A stretch of 64,000 nt of DNA from positions 2,046,001 through 2,110,000 of the forward strand of contig OX359191.1 in the NCBI GenBank assembly GCA_947172415.1, written 5' to 3'. How positions within the stretch are numbered: position 1 is the first letter of the stretch; every line of letters starts with the position of its first letter. The position numbers were made by a program, and so were the translations under genes. This document shows positions 46,601 through 56,448 of this stretch, piece by piece. The DNA is from Chondrosia reniformis. Its lineage: Eukaryota; Porifera; Demospongiae; Chondrillida; Chondrillidae. The notes beneath the pieces were generated by a model that was given only the letters and a program-made list of their open reading frames with translations, did not search any database and was not told the DNA's origin.

Positions 46601-48909
46601 GACAAGTCATTTAATTGGATATATACTCAGGAGTCTGTAAGTTAGAGATCTACGTATGTGTACGTACGTATGTATACGTATGTACATACGTAGGTGTGTT
46701 TACATGTGTATGTGCAAATGGGAAAACCTACATACATACGTATGTACGTATATACAGTGGAACCTCTCTTAGCAACCACCGCAGTAAGGTGACCATCTTA
46801 AAAAAGACCTGGTCTCAAATGAAATCCTATACTTTATAATACGTACGTAATTCATTTGAAAATGTGATTATCTTGCTATACATTCCAAATTACGACCGTT
46901 ATCTCTCTTTGCTACAAAATCATTTAATATATATCCCCACAAATTCTATATTTACTCAATTTATTAGCTACGTATAAGCAGTGCTCCATTCCATGCTCTC
47001 CTTGTTTGAATTAATGTATTCAAAGTACAGAGTTATTCTGATATTGCATGACTGTATGGCTATTGGTAGTTTCATTTGGGAATAAACTACACACATACAT
47101 ATGTATGTGTACGTACATACATACATTGTAGTTTTTTATGCAATATTAGGATAAAAAGGACAGTATTACTTTTGGAAGAAGTCAACAACATGGTGGAGCA
47201 ATTGTGCACACAGAGACTATACCAGCTGCTAGATCATCAGCAAAGCTACAGAAAGTTGTAGATGCTTCCAGGGCAAAATTTAACCAAGTAGATATGGAAC
47301 AGCAGCTCATTTTACATGAGCAGTTGTCTCTCCATCAAAATCAGTATACCAGCAAGATACAAAGACGCTTTTCCAAATTTAAGTGTACTGGAAATGTCTG
47401 GACAGATACTGCAGGAGTCAGGACTGTGGCTCCCATTGAGTCTGCTGCTGCTGCCTTCAAGCGACTACACTTGAATTCATCCTGGTATGTACATACATAT
47501 GTATCTCCCGGTATATATCCCTTTGTACGTACGTATATATGTATATATAACACACTTTTCATTGTGTAGCAGCTAAGCTACCATACATACGTATACATTT
47601 ATAAATTTAAATGAATTGATAAATGAACGGGATTATGTTTTTATTGAACACATGTAAGTATGTACGTATGTACATTCCAATGAATAGGATGGATGACTTG
47701 CTTTCTGAATTACCTCAAAGTGTAAAGACTCATTATGGCTGTCAGATTGTTTTACGAAGATTGGAAGATATATCTAGGTTCACCAAAAGGGTAAGTCACC
47801 TACGAATGTATGATCAGCTTCATGTTATTCACACTAAAGCATATCTGCATACGTATATACATACGTACGTACGTACATGTACTGTACCTATGTACAAATA
47901 TAGGTATTTTAATATGCTATAAATATATTTTGCTGTACGTATTTGTTACTTTCAGAGATTGGCAAATGTACATACGTAAATATGTACATACATACTGTAT
48001 GTGTATATTAATATAGGCTACACCTCAGCAAATGTCAAGTGAAAGCTTGTTTAAGGTCCTTGGCAGATTAAGACAATGGGAATTACTTACACCAGAGGTT
48101 GAAGAAGCTGTAAAGGTATGTACGTATATTCACGTGTGTTTACATGTGTATGTACGTATACCTAACCTGTGTTTTTCAGTAGATATACATACATTTCTTA
48201 ATTAGATTTATGTACTGTGAGATGTCCTTTAGGAGGGAAAGGGTTTTGCATCTTTGAAAGTAGCTGGAAATTGAGAATTATTATTTAACAGTTATTAGTA
48301 CATGCAATATGTATGTACATACGTGTAGTAAGAATAAGTATACGTATATAAAATTTAACAATGGAGCACTTGAACATAACCCACACATACTGTATACATA
48401 CATACTAACATAACTACGCACATACGTACATATATACGAAGTGATAGGGTTTATTTGTCGCGATCATGATGATATATGAAGTTTATTGAGCAACAATATT
48501 GCTGATGAAGACCTACGGGTTGAAACGTTCTATTCCAAAGATTTAATGTTGCTGTTGCTCAATAAACTTCATATATTGTACATATATACGTATGTACATA
48601 TGTACGTACATATATGTATGGTACAAAGATGGTAAAATGAAGCCTTGTACATGTTCTATAAAGTGAATTTCAAGGAATGTATATTTGAATGAAACTGTTG
48701 ACTATACATCACACTCTACCCACAGACATACACATACATACTTACGTATATGTACCTGTTGTTAAAATGTATTAATGTTGTTTGTTACATGCTTCTGTCT
48801 GTATACGCAGTTTGTAATAGAGAAGGTCATATATGTTAAGGAACAAGAGTTTCGCAAGTGGCTGGTAATCCACAAAACCAATGACAAATCAAAACTGGAC
48901 CTACTCTAG
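43633..48909 (+). CDS. Unrecognised 458-residue protein, 11 exons
   Basis: Exons are 43633-43914, 44052-44096, 44341-44388, 44547-44596, 45124-45264, 45794-45895, 46259-46363, 47182-47484, 47688-47790, 48017-48115 and 48811-48909. Every junction keeps frame and the total is divisible by three. There is no signal peptide or clear membrane segment, although the exon at 46259 has a hydrophobic patch (KLCFLWWIL) and is the least certain. The middle is charged and helical (VEEIKKEQQQMETEREK). The C-terminal 150 residues look like a helical bundle (MDDLLSELPQSVK, LEDISRFTKR, SESLFKVLGRLRQWELL). I cannot name the family; a ciliary or coiled-coil protein is a guess. A poly(A) signal is at 49046. The gene is convergent with ERLEC1 (162 bp). 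Confidence 0.75.
44774..44789 (+). repeat. Run of 16 G
   Basis: An unbroken G16 tract lies in an intron of the 43633 gene. It may form a quadruplex or reflect assembly uncertainty. Confidence 0.9.
46376..46760. repeat. TACG-rich low-complexity stretch
   Basis: Repeated TACGTACGTACGTATGTA-type runs with a short (TAG)n tract near 46430. Similar runs recur in most introns between 44,100 and 48,600. Confidence 0.7.
48473..48575. mobile_element. 103-bp element with perfect 23-bp terminal repeats
   Basis: TTTATTGAGCAACA lies within perfect inverted ends at 48473-48495 and 48553-48575. The core is GATGAAGACCTACGGGTTGA followed by AACGTT. It is the most intact copy of its family here and is flanked by TATA-rich sequence. 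Confidence 0.85.
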
Positions 48910-49045
48910 TCTCATTGATTCACATACTAAATTATTTTGAATGTACATATAGTTGCATATACGTACATTGTCACATATATGTAGTACTTCATGTACTGTA
49001 ATACTAAATCATGATCAGTTTGTGATAATAGAATTATATAAATTT

Positions 49046-49051
49046 AATAAA
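49046..49051 (+). terminator. Poly(A) signal of the 43633 gene
   Basis: Exact AATAAA, 137 bases after the stop. Transcripts ending downstream would run close to or into the 3' end of ERLEC1 on the other strand. Confidence 0.55.
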
Positions 49052-49071
49052 TATTTTTATATAAAAACTTG

Positions 49072-52000
49072 TTACGGAGGTACTACAAAGAGTCCATGTT
49101 CATCTGCATCATCCATTAGCTTACAAAAAGCACCTGATTCAACCTAAATATGTATACATATAATATCTTATTACACATATGTACGTATATATTATTACTA
49201 ATTTTAGCAGTTTGAATAATCCCGTATATTTGGAGGGTACTAATTATTGGAGACAGATGTTTTGATTATAGTGGGACACAGAAATAAATAACATGCTACA
49301 GAGTACATTTTTATTAGTGAGGACAATGTTTAGCAAATGTGTTACTGTACTAAATTCAATTAGTAAGGACCATATTTAGTGATTACAGCATTGCTCGCTA
49401 GATTCATTAAAATTAGTAATCTAGAGGTACAAACATAATTGTTAAGTATATATAGAGTGGAACCTATCTATACCCTAGAGATCTTCTAAGCAACTGAAGA
49501 AGATCTCCAGGGTCAACATGACTTCTCAAGAAACTAAACTGCATCTCTAGACACTCAAAAGACTAAAGGTGAACCTCTCAAAGATAGGTTTGGAGCCGTT
49601 AGAAGAAATCCACCACGTCACATTAAACTTACAGTTAAAATGTACTTGCAAGTACTGGGTTCTTGAAGATACACTGAAATAGCAGAGCTAGAAACACACC
49701 TATATACAGTACATATACATACAAGTATACAAATGTACATCATACACACAATGCACATTGTTACAGTGTACAAAAGTATACGTACATAATAGAATCTAGA
49801 TGCAGAGTATACATTAAATTATGTGGACATACAAATGAAGCTAATCCATAGAGTATAGTATGAGAGTGTATAGTGAGTGTATCCCAGCTAGCTACGTACA
49901 TTGGTGCACTTACCGGATTTTAAGTTGGACATCCCTCTTCTTCCCAGTTTCATCACAAAAGTCCCCATTGGAATAATAGTGTGAAACATAACTATAATTA
50001 AAACATAAAATACTTATGACATTAGCTTTAAAATCTTTATGATATTTTTAAGGTTTCAGTAATCTACAGTATATATAGTGCAAAAGGGTATGCTATGCAA
50101 ACTAATATAAAAGCCAAAGTTTTTCTTGTTTTAGGATATGCTGAGTCCAGTAACTGCTTTAAGGTGTTACTAAGGATAAAGATTGCAACTAGTACTTTTG
50201 AAGAATGTCTTTAGCTGGCTATCTAACAAAGACAACAATGTTAGAAGGGGGAATGAGTCAATTTTGGGTTTAATTACAGTAGATTATTATGCATCATGTT
50301 TACTAGTTAACTAGTTACCCTTTGCCCTTTGTTTTTTCAAGTTTGGATTTATTCTTGTTGTACCACAGCAGATGCAACTTCATATCAAATGTACCAAGTA
50401 AAATATCAGTTCTGACTGAATTTTGAATATGGAATTGCTTGATGAACCTTCCATAGCATATTTCAAATTTCCACCAACCCTGACCCTGTTTGTAAAAACA
50501 AGCAAGGCACAGAGACACCAGTTTTAGATAACTTAAACAGTTCAAAAACACTTGGCATTTACAAACTAGAAACACACGTACATAAAGCTTCTCCATTGTT
50601 TACAAATAATCAGGGGTGGGTCAAGACTTTAGTAGAGGGAGGTGCCTAGGTACGCAGGAGTGCAACAGAGAAAGGGTATGAGGTGGTTTGGCTAGGACAG
50701 AAGAGCTAGTGAGAGAGCAAGATTGCGACAAGAAAGAAAGAAGCTCAGGGAAGAGGAGAAAGTAGTAAGTTAGTATTTTTCAAAAGATTGAAATATTATA
50801 AAATACAAAACTCATTCTCAGAGAGTGACTGACTGACTCTAGTGTGCATCACATATGGTACACTCAAACACAACAGCGACTATTACAGATTTAATGTTTC
50901 CATAAAGATACGATTGGCAGAGATAGAAGGCCAATCGGATGGTTCATTAATAAAGAAAATATATTTACAAATGTTTCACACAATATGTATTTACATATGT
51001 AGTTCAAGAATAGCAGGCGATTGTTCAAATAGACATAGTGTACATGTTGACAAGTGTAAGATTTACCCCAGTTATGCAAGAACTCCCAGTGAGAAAGGAT
51101 CTAATGAAATTGGCATCTACTTGTGGTTGTGGTAGCTGCTTGGACTTCACTGTTACCTATTGTAAAAACATTTTACTAAAAACCTCATACTCAAATATCA
51201 GCATGAATAGGATTTGATAATCTTTGTTGCTATTGCTTGAAATATCGTGATAACCCAACAGTTACCAATGAATGCAAACTAATTAGGATAAAAATGGCTC
51301 CTCTTAACATCAGTACACAATGTGATTTCTTGCTATTGAGCAACTGACATAACGGAACACCACTCCAAGTAACCATGTACATACTGTACATACTACCCTA
51401 GTCTAAGGAAGCCTGTACGTATAAACACCATACAATTATAACACATATTGCAGTGAATTTACTTTGGAAGGAAGTTTCTGCTCGGGGGACTGCTTAAATT
51501 GTGAAATTTCTTGCTCTATTACATTCATTTTCAATGGTTTACTAAAGCAAGCAGAAAGTACAAGAGTCAAGCAATGGACAATCAACAGCACTAGACTGTA
51601 CTTGCTGACCTAGGACTGTCCTTTCTCGAGTAACACTGTATTGGATTCTCTGGCTTAATGTCAACTCTAAAACAATACACATAAAAACAAAATAAGAACC
51701 AATTGTTGTAGTCCTGATAATACCTACAACACATACTACTATACGAATGTATTTAGATTGAGATACCAAGTTTTATTGATATCTAAGCATTGACAACAAT
51801 GTTAAGTAACAGCTTTCTTGAATATTTAGTCTGAAAATCTACGAATTGATCATCAGAAAATCAATTGTTGATTTACTAAAACAGTGTCTCTATGTTCAAG
51901 AACTTTCTGATGGTTGCTATCCAATAAAAATTGTTATATCTATAGTCCTCTTATGGATGCAAATCAATTCAAGATAGAAAATATCTCAAAAACTCTAAAC

Positions 52001-55000
52001 TTTTATTGGTCGTCCTGCAAGGTTATTCAAAACCCATTTGGAACTTCATCATACCAGCTAACCACTCTAACTTGCCCATAGAGTGGACTCGCCCATAGAG
52101 CGGACTCACCCATAGAGCGGACTCACCTATAGAGCGGACTCGCCCATAGAGCGGACTCGCCCATAGAATGGACTCAACTATAGAGCGGACTCACCCATAG
52201 AGCGGACTCACCTATAGAGCGGACTCGCCCATAGAGCGGACTCGCCCATAGAGCGGACTCGCCCATAGAATGGACTCAACTATAGAGCGGACTCGCCCAT
52301 AGAGCGGACTCGCCCATAGAGCGGACTCGCCCATAGAGCGGACTCGCCCATAGAGCGGACTCGCCCATAGAGCGGACTCGCCCATAGAGCGGACTCGCCC
52401 ATAGAGCGGACTCGCCCATAGAGCGGACTCACCCATAGAGCGGACTCACCTATAGAGTGGATTCTTGCAAAGATTGCTGGTAGCAATTACAGCCATATAC
52501 TCACAAGTGGTCATTTCTGAAATATAAACCATCTTAACAGGGACAGGAGTAACACATAAAATAATTAGATAATTGTGGGAGATTGTTAGTTGCATTATTG
52601 CTAACTTCAAAAGGGGCACTTTCATAGCAAATGAAGCGAACTTTAGTTAGTCGTGTTAGTGATGTTAAATCGCACCGGGTGCCTGCAGTCAGAGTGATCT
52701 CATAGTAGGGGTAGTTTACACCGTTGTAGTACCACGTCCTGATTTTCTAAAAGAGGTTTCAAAAGTAATAAAATGTAAAAGAAAGCCAATCTGTTTTTAA
52801 AAGTTAGTGTTGCTTACTGAGTCGGTCTTGTCACTGGCCTGGTCCCTATTCTTTACATGATACCCAAGAATATATTCTGTCACTCTTTTAAACTAATAAA
52901 AAGTTTACAAATTGTACAGTGAAGGCTATACTCAACAATCACTTGACACATACATATGCCCATATTAAAAGTGGTCGCTAGGGAAGACTCCTAAATACAA
53001 ATAAATATTACATACAGAGGTGATCTAAGCAATGCCTGATCTATTATCAAACATGACTGACTGAGTTCATGGATTATGCATTCCATTCCAAACAGTGCAA
53101 GTACTGAGATGACTAAGTAAGCAACGAGCAAAGAACACCTCATGGGCCGGGGAATATCGGTGTACTCAGGTATGGCTATGCGGTTATGTGCGCAAACAGG
53201 TTCAAAAAGTAAGAAATGAAAAAGGAAATTCTCATCAAAGCCACATCTTCAAAACCTTCTAAATTCCAAAGGATGATGTCGATAAAAGAACTTCATGTTT
53301 GAGTTGCATTAAGACAAACCCACATTCTTTTTTAAAACTTCATTAACAGACATTACTAGGAGAATGTACATATTCTGAGGTGAGCCTTGCAATCTCACAG
53401 CATTAAACACATTAGTAGACACACTTTGAGTGTATAGTAATCATCTGGGCAAGTGGCAGCCATATTGTTGATTGCATTAGGCACCGTAAGACCAGCCTTT
53501 CCAAGACAAAGGAAGCCATTGTGTGGCCCTCCGTGGCCCTCCATGGCCTAAAAGGTCGTATATATAAACACAAAACTGCAGCCTACGAACCATTAAGGGT
53601 GGGCTTGCTTCTGACTTGATACTCAACATGTCACACTGAATGGAGCATGTGATCACATTACCCCTCTAGTATATGGTTGCTAGGATACGCCTGAAGAAGA
53701 AGTAGTTGATTTGTTGTGGTGGTAAAAATGCCAGTAAATGGTGCAAGACATGCTGATTTGCAAGATAACAATGTTTTCTTCAGGTGTATCCTAGCAACCA
53801 TATACCAGAGGGGTAATGTCATCACATGTGCCATTGGAGATGCTTGAGACACCCACGCAAAGGCGCAGAGAGAGTTTTACAGGAAGCCTAGCTGTAAGGG
53901 AGGAGGGAGAGTCGGCTAAACATCTGTACAAAAAGGATGTTATCAACTATATTTGCGGGAAGAATATAGAGTCAGCAGCAAAGGAAAAGAGAGACTAAGT
54001 CTGTTACGAGGGTTGCACGTGCTGGTGCATCCTTCTTGCTACCGAAAAGGTGGTTGTTGCAAAGGATGACATGCACTTCCTTTGCTTCTTCTGCTCAACC
54101 AACCTTTGATGCGGTGGCAAGCCCTTTTAGAGAGGTCAGCTGTAAAGTGACTACAGAAGTGCAGGAAAGTCTAAGCTCTTTACAGGAGGAAAAGGCAGTT
54201 ATAATCGATGAATTGACACAAAGGACTGAAGAAAGATGTGTGGAAATTAGAACTCCAATCGACAAATTGGAGAGCACAAGCATTGAGATAAAGAAGCAAG
54301 GAAGGTTTGTTGGTAAAGATGCTGAAGTGGAAATGATACTGACTTCTGGCACTTTGAATTCAGCAGAGGCCAAGAAGAAAGAAGGGAATTAGAAAGTTGT
54401 GGGGGACAGGCAGGCTAAGAAATGTAAATCAGATCCAAAAAGAAATTGGTGCCTGCATTGGTACTGACAAAGCAAGGAGGGTAAAAGTAGAAATAATTTT
54501 CAAGAGACAGAATGGTAAATATATATGGACTATTGAAGATTGGAAAGGTTAAAGAGCTGGTTTGGGGCTACATAAAGGACTAAAAGGAAGATGTATGTAT
54601 GCATTAAGCGGTGTGTATGTTGTATGGGAGTGATAATCAAAACTGTTACTGTATAGAACTGGTGTCAGTGTTTATTGTAGTCCTGCATGGGGCAAAATTT
54701 ATCCGTAGTGTGCAACTGCACACAATGCACTTACATAAATCATTAATAACAATAATGTATATCCATCATAAGTATGTAATTGAAGTGATAGTCAAATCAA
54801 ATCACAAGTAATCATTTCAAGACATCATGAAGAGGGAAAAACATGAAAGAAGCAACTGCTGGGAATCAAACTCAGGACAGCTGGTTATGACTATCAGTGC
54901 TCTGTCACTGAGATACAATTGCCACAGCAATGCCTCCCTCATGTTTCCTCTCTTATACTAAGTAAGACTATGTAATTAGTCTCTAATAGTGGCAGCACAG

Positions 55001-56240
55001 TCTTCAGAACACGAGCTGATAAGCAACTGTAATGTAAGTAGCTACGTACCTGTGTTCCAGGCTGATCTTCATGAAACTGCCGAACATACTTTCCATGGCA
55101 AAATTCATAGCTCCAGTACATTTCATTCTTTGTTGTGCAAATGTTTTCAAAGGGTGACAGCAGTTTCTGGGGACTGACATCCTAAAGCAACATTTAACAG
55201 GCAGATATACAAATGAAATGATTAATGGATATATTAAGGAGTACTGTCACGAAAAACGGTCCGAGGCCAAACGTGATCTGGGCGGACCATTTATGGTTGG
55301 CAAAAATTGGTCCCCCTGGCAATAACTAGTCTGAAGTGATATCTGCACTCCTGCAGCACTCAATACCATAAATCTACCTTGGTACTAATACTACAGACTG
55401 TAATTAAGGAATATCCTTACTATGTTTGTATTATTGTAACTTCCCATGAGTTGTATATCATGTTTCACTGTAGCTACTAGTCTTCTGCATGCATATATTG
55501 TCATGATATAGCTATATAGCTATTCAGACATCAAAACTGGTTCACTCAGGACTGCATTTGGCTGCCAAAATTTGCCCCCAGACCACTTTTGGCGAGGTAG
55601 GACAACTTTTGGCAGCAAAACGTGGTCCGGGGTGGACCAGTTTTGGCTGCCAAAACTTGTCCAGGCGGTCCAAACGGACCACTTCTGGCCAGGACCACTT
55701 TAATATCGCATGACAGTTCATGTGTGGGTGTCTTGACTGTAGCCTCATCAGCTAACCTCCTTCGGCTCTTCACTGTCCTTGCTGGGAACTGGCATGTTCG
55801 GCACTTGCCTAGAGTATCTACACGTGTATTGCTCCTGCTGGGAAGTTACTACAAACATTTCTTCCATGCCATCAGCATCTTCAGCTTCCTGCACATGTAA
55901 GATAAAGAAAGAATGTCACCTTCTGCACGTGCAAACTCTTAAGAAGGTTACAATGTATAGCTTAACACGCAACAGAAATCTGATCATGACGATGACACTT
56001 TATACCATCTATAAAACTAAAAGGACAATTCATAACAGTCCAAAGTAACAGTCCAAATAAGATGTAGTACATTACTATACACATGCAAACCTCTTCCTGT
56101 AAGACTTTGTCATAGGATCCCGGCCACTCCATGATGTAAGGTATGGAATCTTCGAACGGATTGGGAATGCCATCAGAAACAGTTGACTGACTAGGAAACA
56201 CTGAAACACAAAATAGTACAAGACACAATAAAACGGCCAT
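49072..56240 (-). CDS. ERLEC1: ER lectin with two MRH domains
   Basis: ERLEC1 (XTP3-B) recognises mannose-trimmed glycans in ER-associated degradation with SEL1L-HRD1. Exons are 56240-56091, 55888-55757, 55181-55050, 52892-52818, 52746-52606, 52532-52450, 51666-51610, 51541-51463, 51156-51067, 50485-50319, 49991-49914, 49699-49633 and 49143-49072. They give 440 residues. A signal peptide (MAVLLCLVLFCVSVF) opens the protein. MRH 1 has YEFCHGKYVRQFHE, GTRCDL and VRFICYE. MRH 2 has WWKFEICYGRFIKQFH, HYYSNGDFCDETGKKRDV and a Cys restored by the chosen acceptor at 49699. The C-terminus (VESGAFCKLMDDADEHGL) matches the family end. The acceptor of exon 12 was chosen to keep the conserved Cys. Exon 6 abuts a minisatellite. 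Confidence 0.93.
49144..49632. other. Last ERLEC1 intron
   Basis: Near 49455-49600, AGTGGAACCTATCTAT and an inverted GATAGGTTTGGAGCC suggest an old DNA-transposon remnant. AGTGGAACCTCTC also occurs at 46755. Nothing else is recognisable. Confidence 0.35.
52074..52459 (-). repeat. 17-bp minisatellite copying a splice donor
   Basis: About 22 copies of a 17-bp unit, on the minus strand GAGTCCGCTCTATGGGC or variants CTCTATAGGTGAGTCCG. The copy nearest ERLEC1 exon 6 includes the last 8 exon bases (CTCTATAG) and the donor GTGAGT. Other units carry GTGAGT or GCGAGT. Confidence 0.95.
53646..53828. mobile_element. MITE with about 53-bp terminal inverted repeats
   Basis: CATGTGATCACATTACCCCT at the left recurs inverted at the right end, and the match continues through TATGGTTGCTAGGATACGCC and CTGAAGAA. 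Only a few mismatches occur. It is 183 bp, non-coding, in an ERLEC1 intron. Confidence 0.9.
53830..54560 (+). pseudogene. Broken open frames, possible transposon ORF1
   Basis: Frames around 53830-53998 (RRRESFTGSLAVREEGES) and 54036-54392 (ASPFREVSCKVTTEVQESL, LTQRTEERCVEIRTPIDKLE) are charged, coiled-coil-like and separated by stops. They lie in an ERLEC1 intron on the opposite strand. No known motif is visible. A decayed retroelement first ORF is the best guess. Confidence 0.35.
54852..54922 (-). tRNA. tRNA-like pseudogene or tRNA-derived SINE head
   Basis: The minus strand folds as a 71-nt cloverleaf. A 7-bp acceptor stem pairs GCAATTG with CAGTTGC. The D-arm/A box is TATCTCAGTGACAGAGC. 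The anticodon loop is AGTCATA, and the T-arm/B box is CTGAGTTTGATTCCCAG. Mismatches occur in the D, anticodon and T stems, and U33 is replaced by G, so it is unlikely to work as a tRNA. There is no CCA or clear T-run terminator. Confidence 0.5.
55232..55710. repeat. TGGTCC/GGACCA-rich inverted-repeat region
   Basis: AACGGTCCGAGGCCAAACGT and GGCGGACCATTT at the left resemble inverted text at 55600-55710 (TTTTGGCTGCCAAAA, GGCGGTCCAAACGGACC). It is probably a MITE with internal repeats, in an ERLEC1 intron. Confidence 0.5.
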
Positions 56241-56448
56241 TTTACTGCGATACCACAAATGTTCTCGGGGGCTAAACGCATACAGGAACAGCAAAGCGAA
56301 GTCATACCAGTCAAATTAATGAATTCCATTTTAGATTCCATTTAGAAATGAGTTACTGCTATCGTTAATACAAAGGAAAATGAAGTAAATATTAAGGATA
56401 AACAACAATTAAAAGTCACCAATCCATCAACTTAATAAAACTACAAAT

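Noticed and set aside
52212-52486. Repetitive minus-strand frames
   Set aside because: They are translations of the 17-bp minisatellite at the ERLEC1 exon 6 donor.
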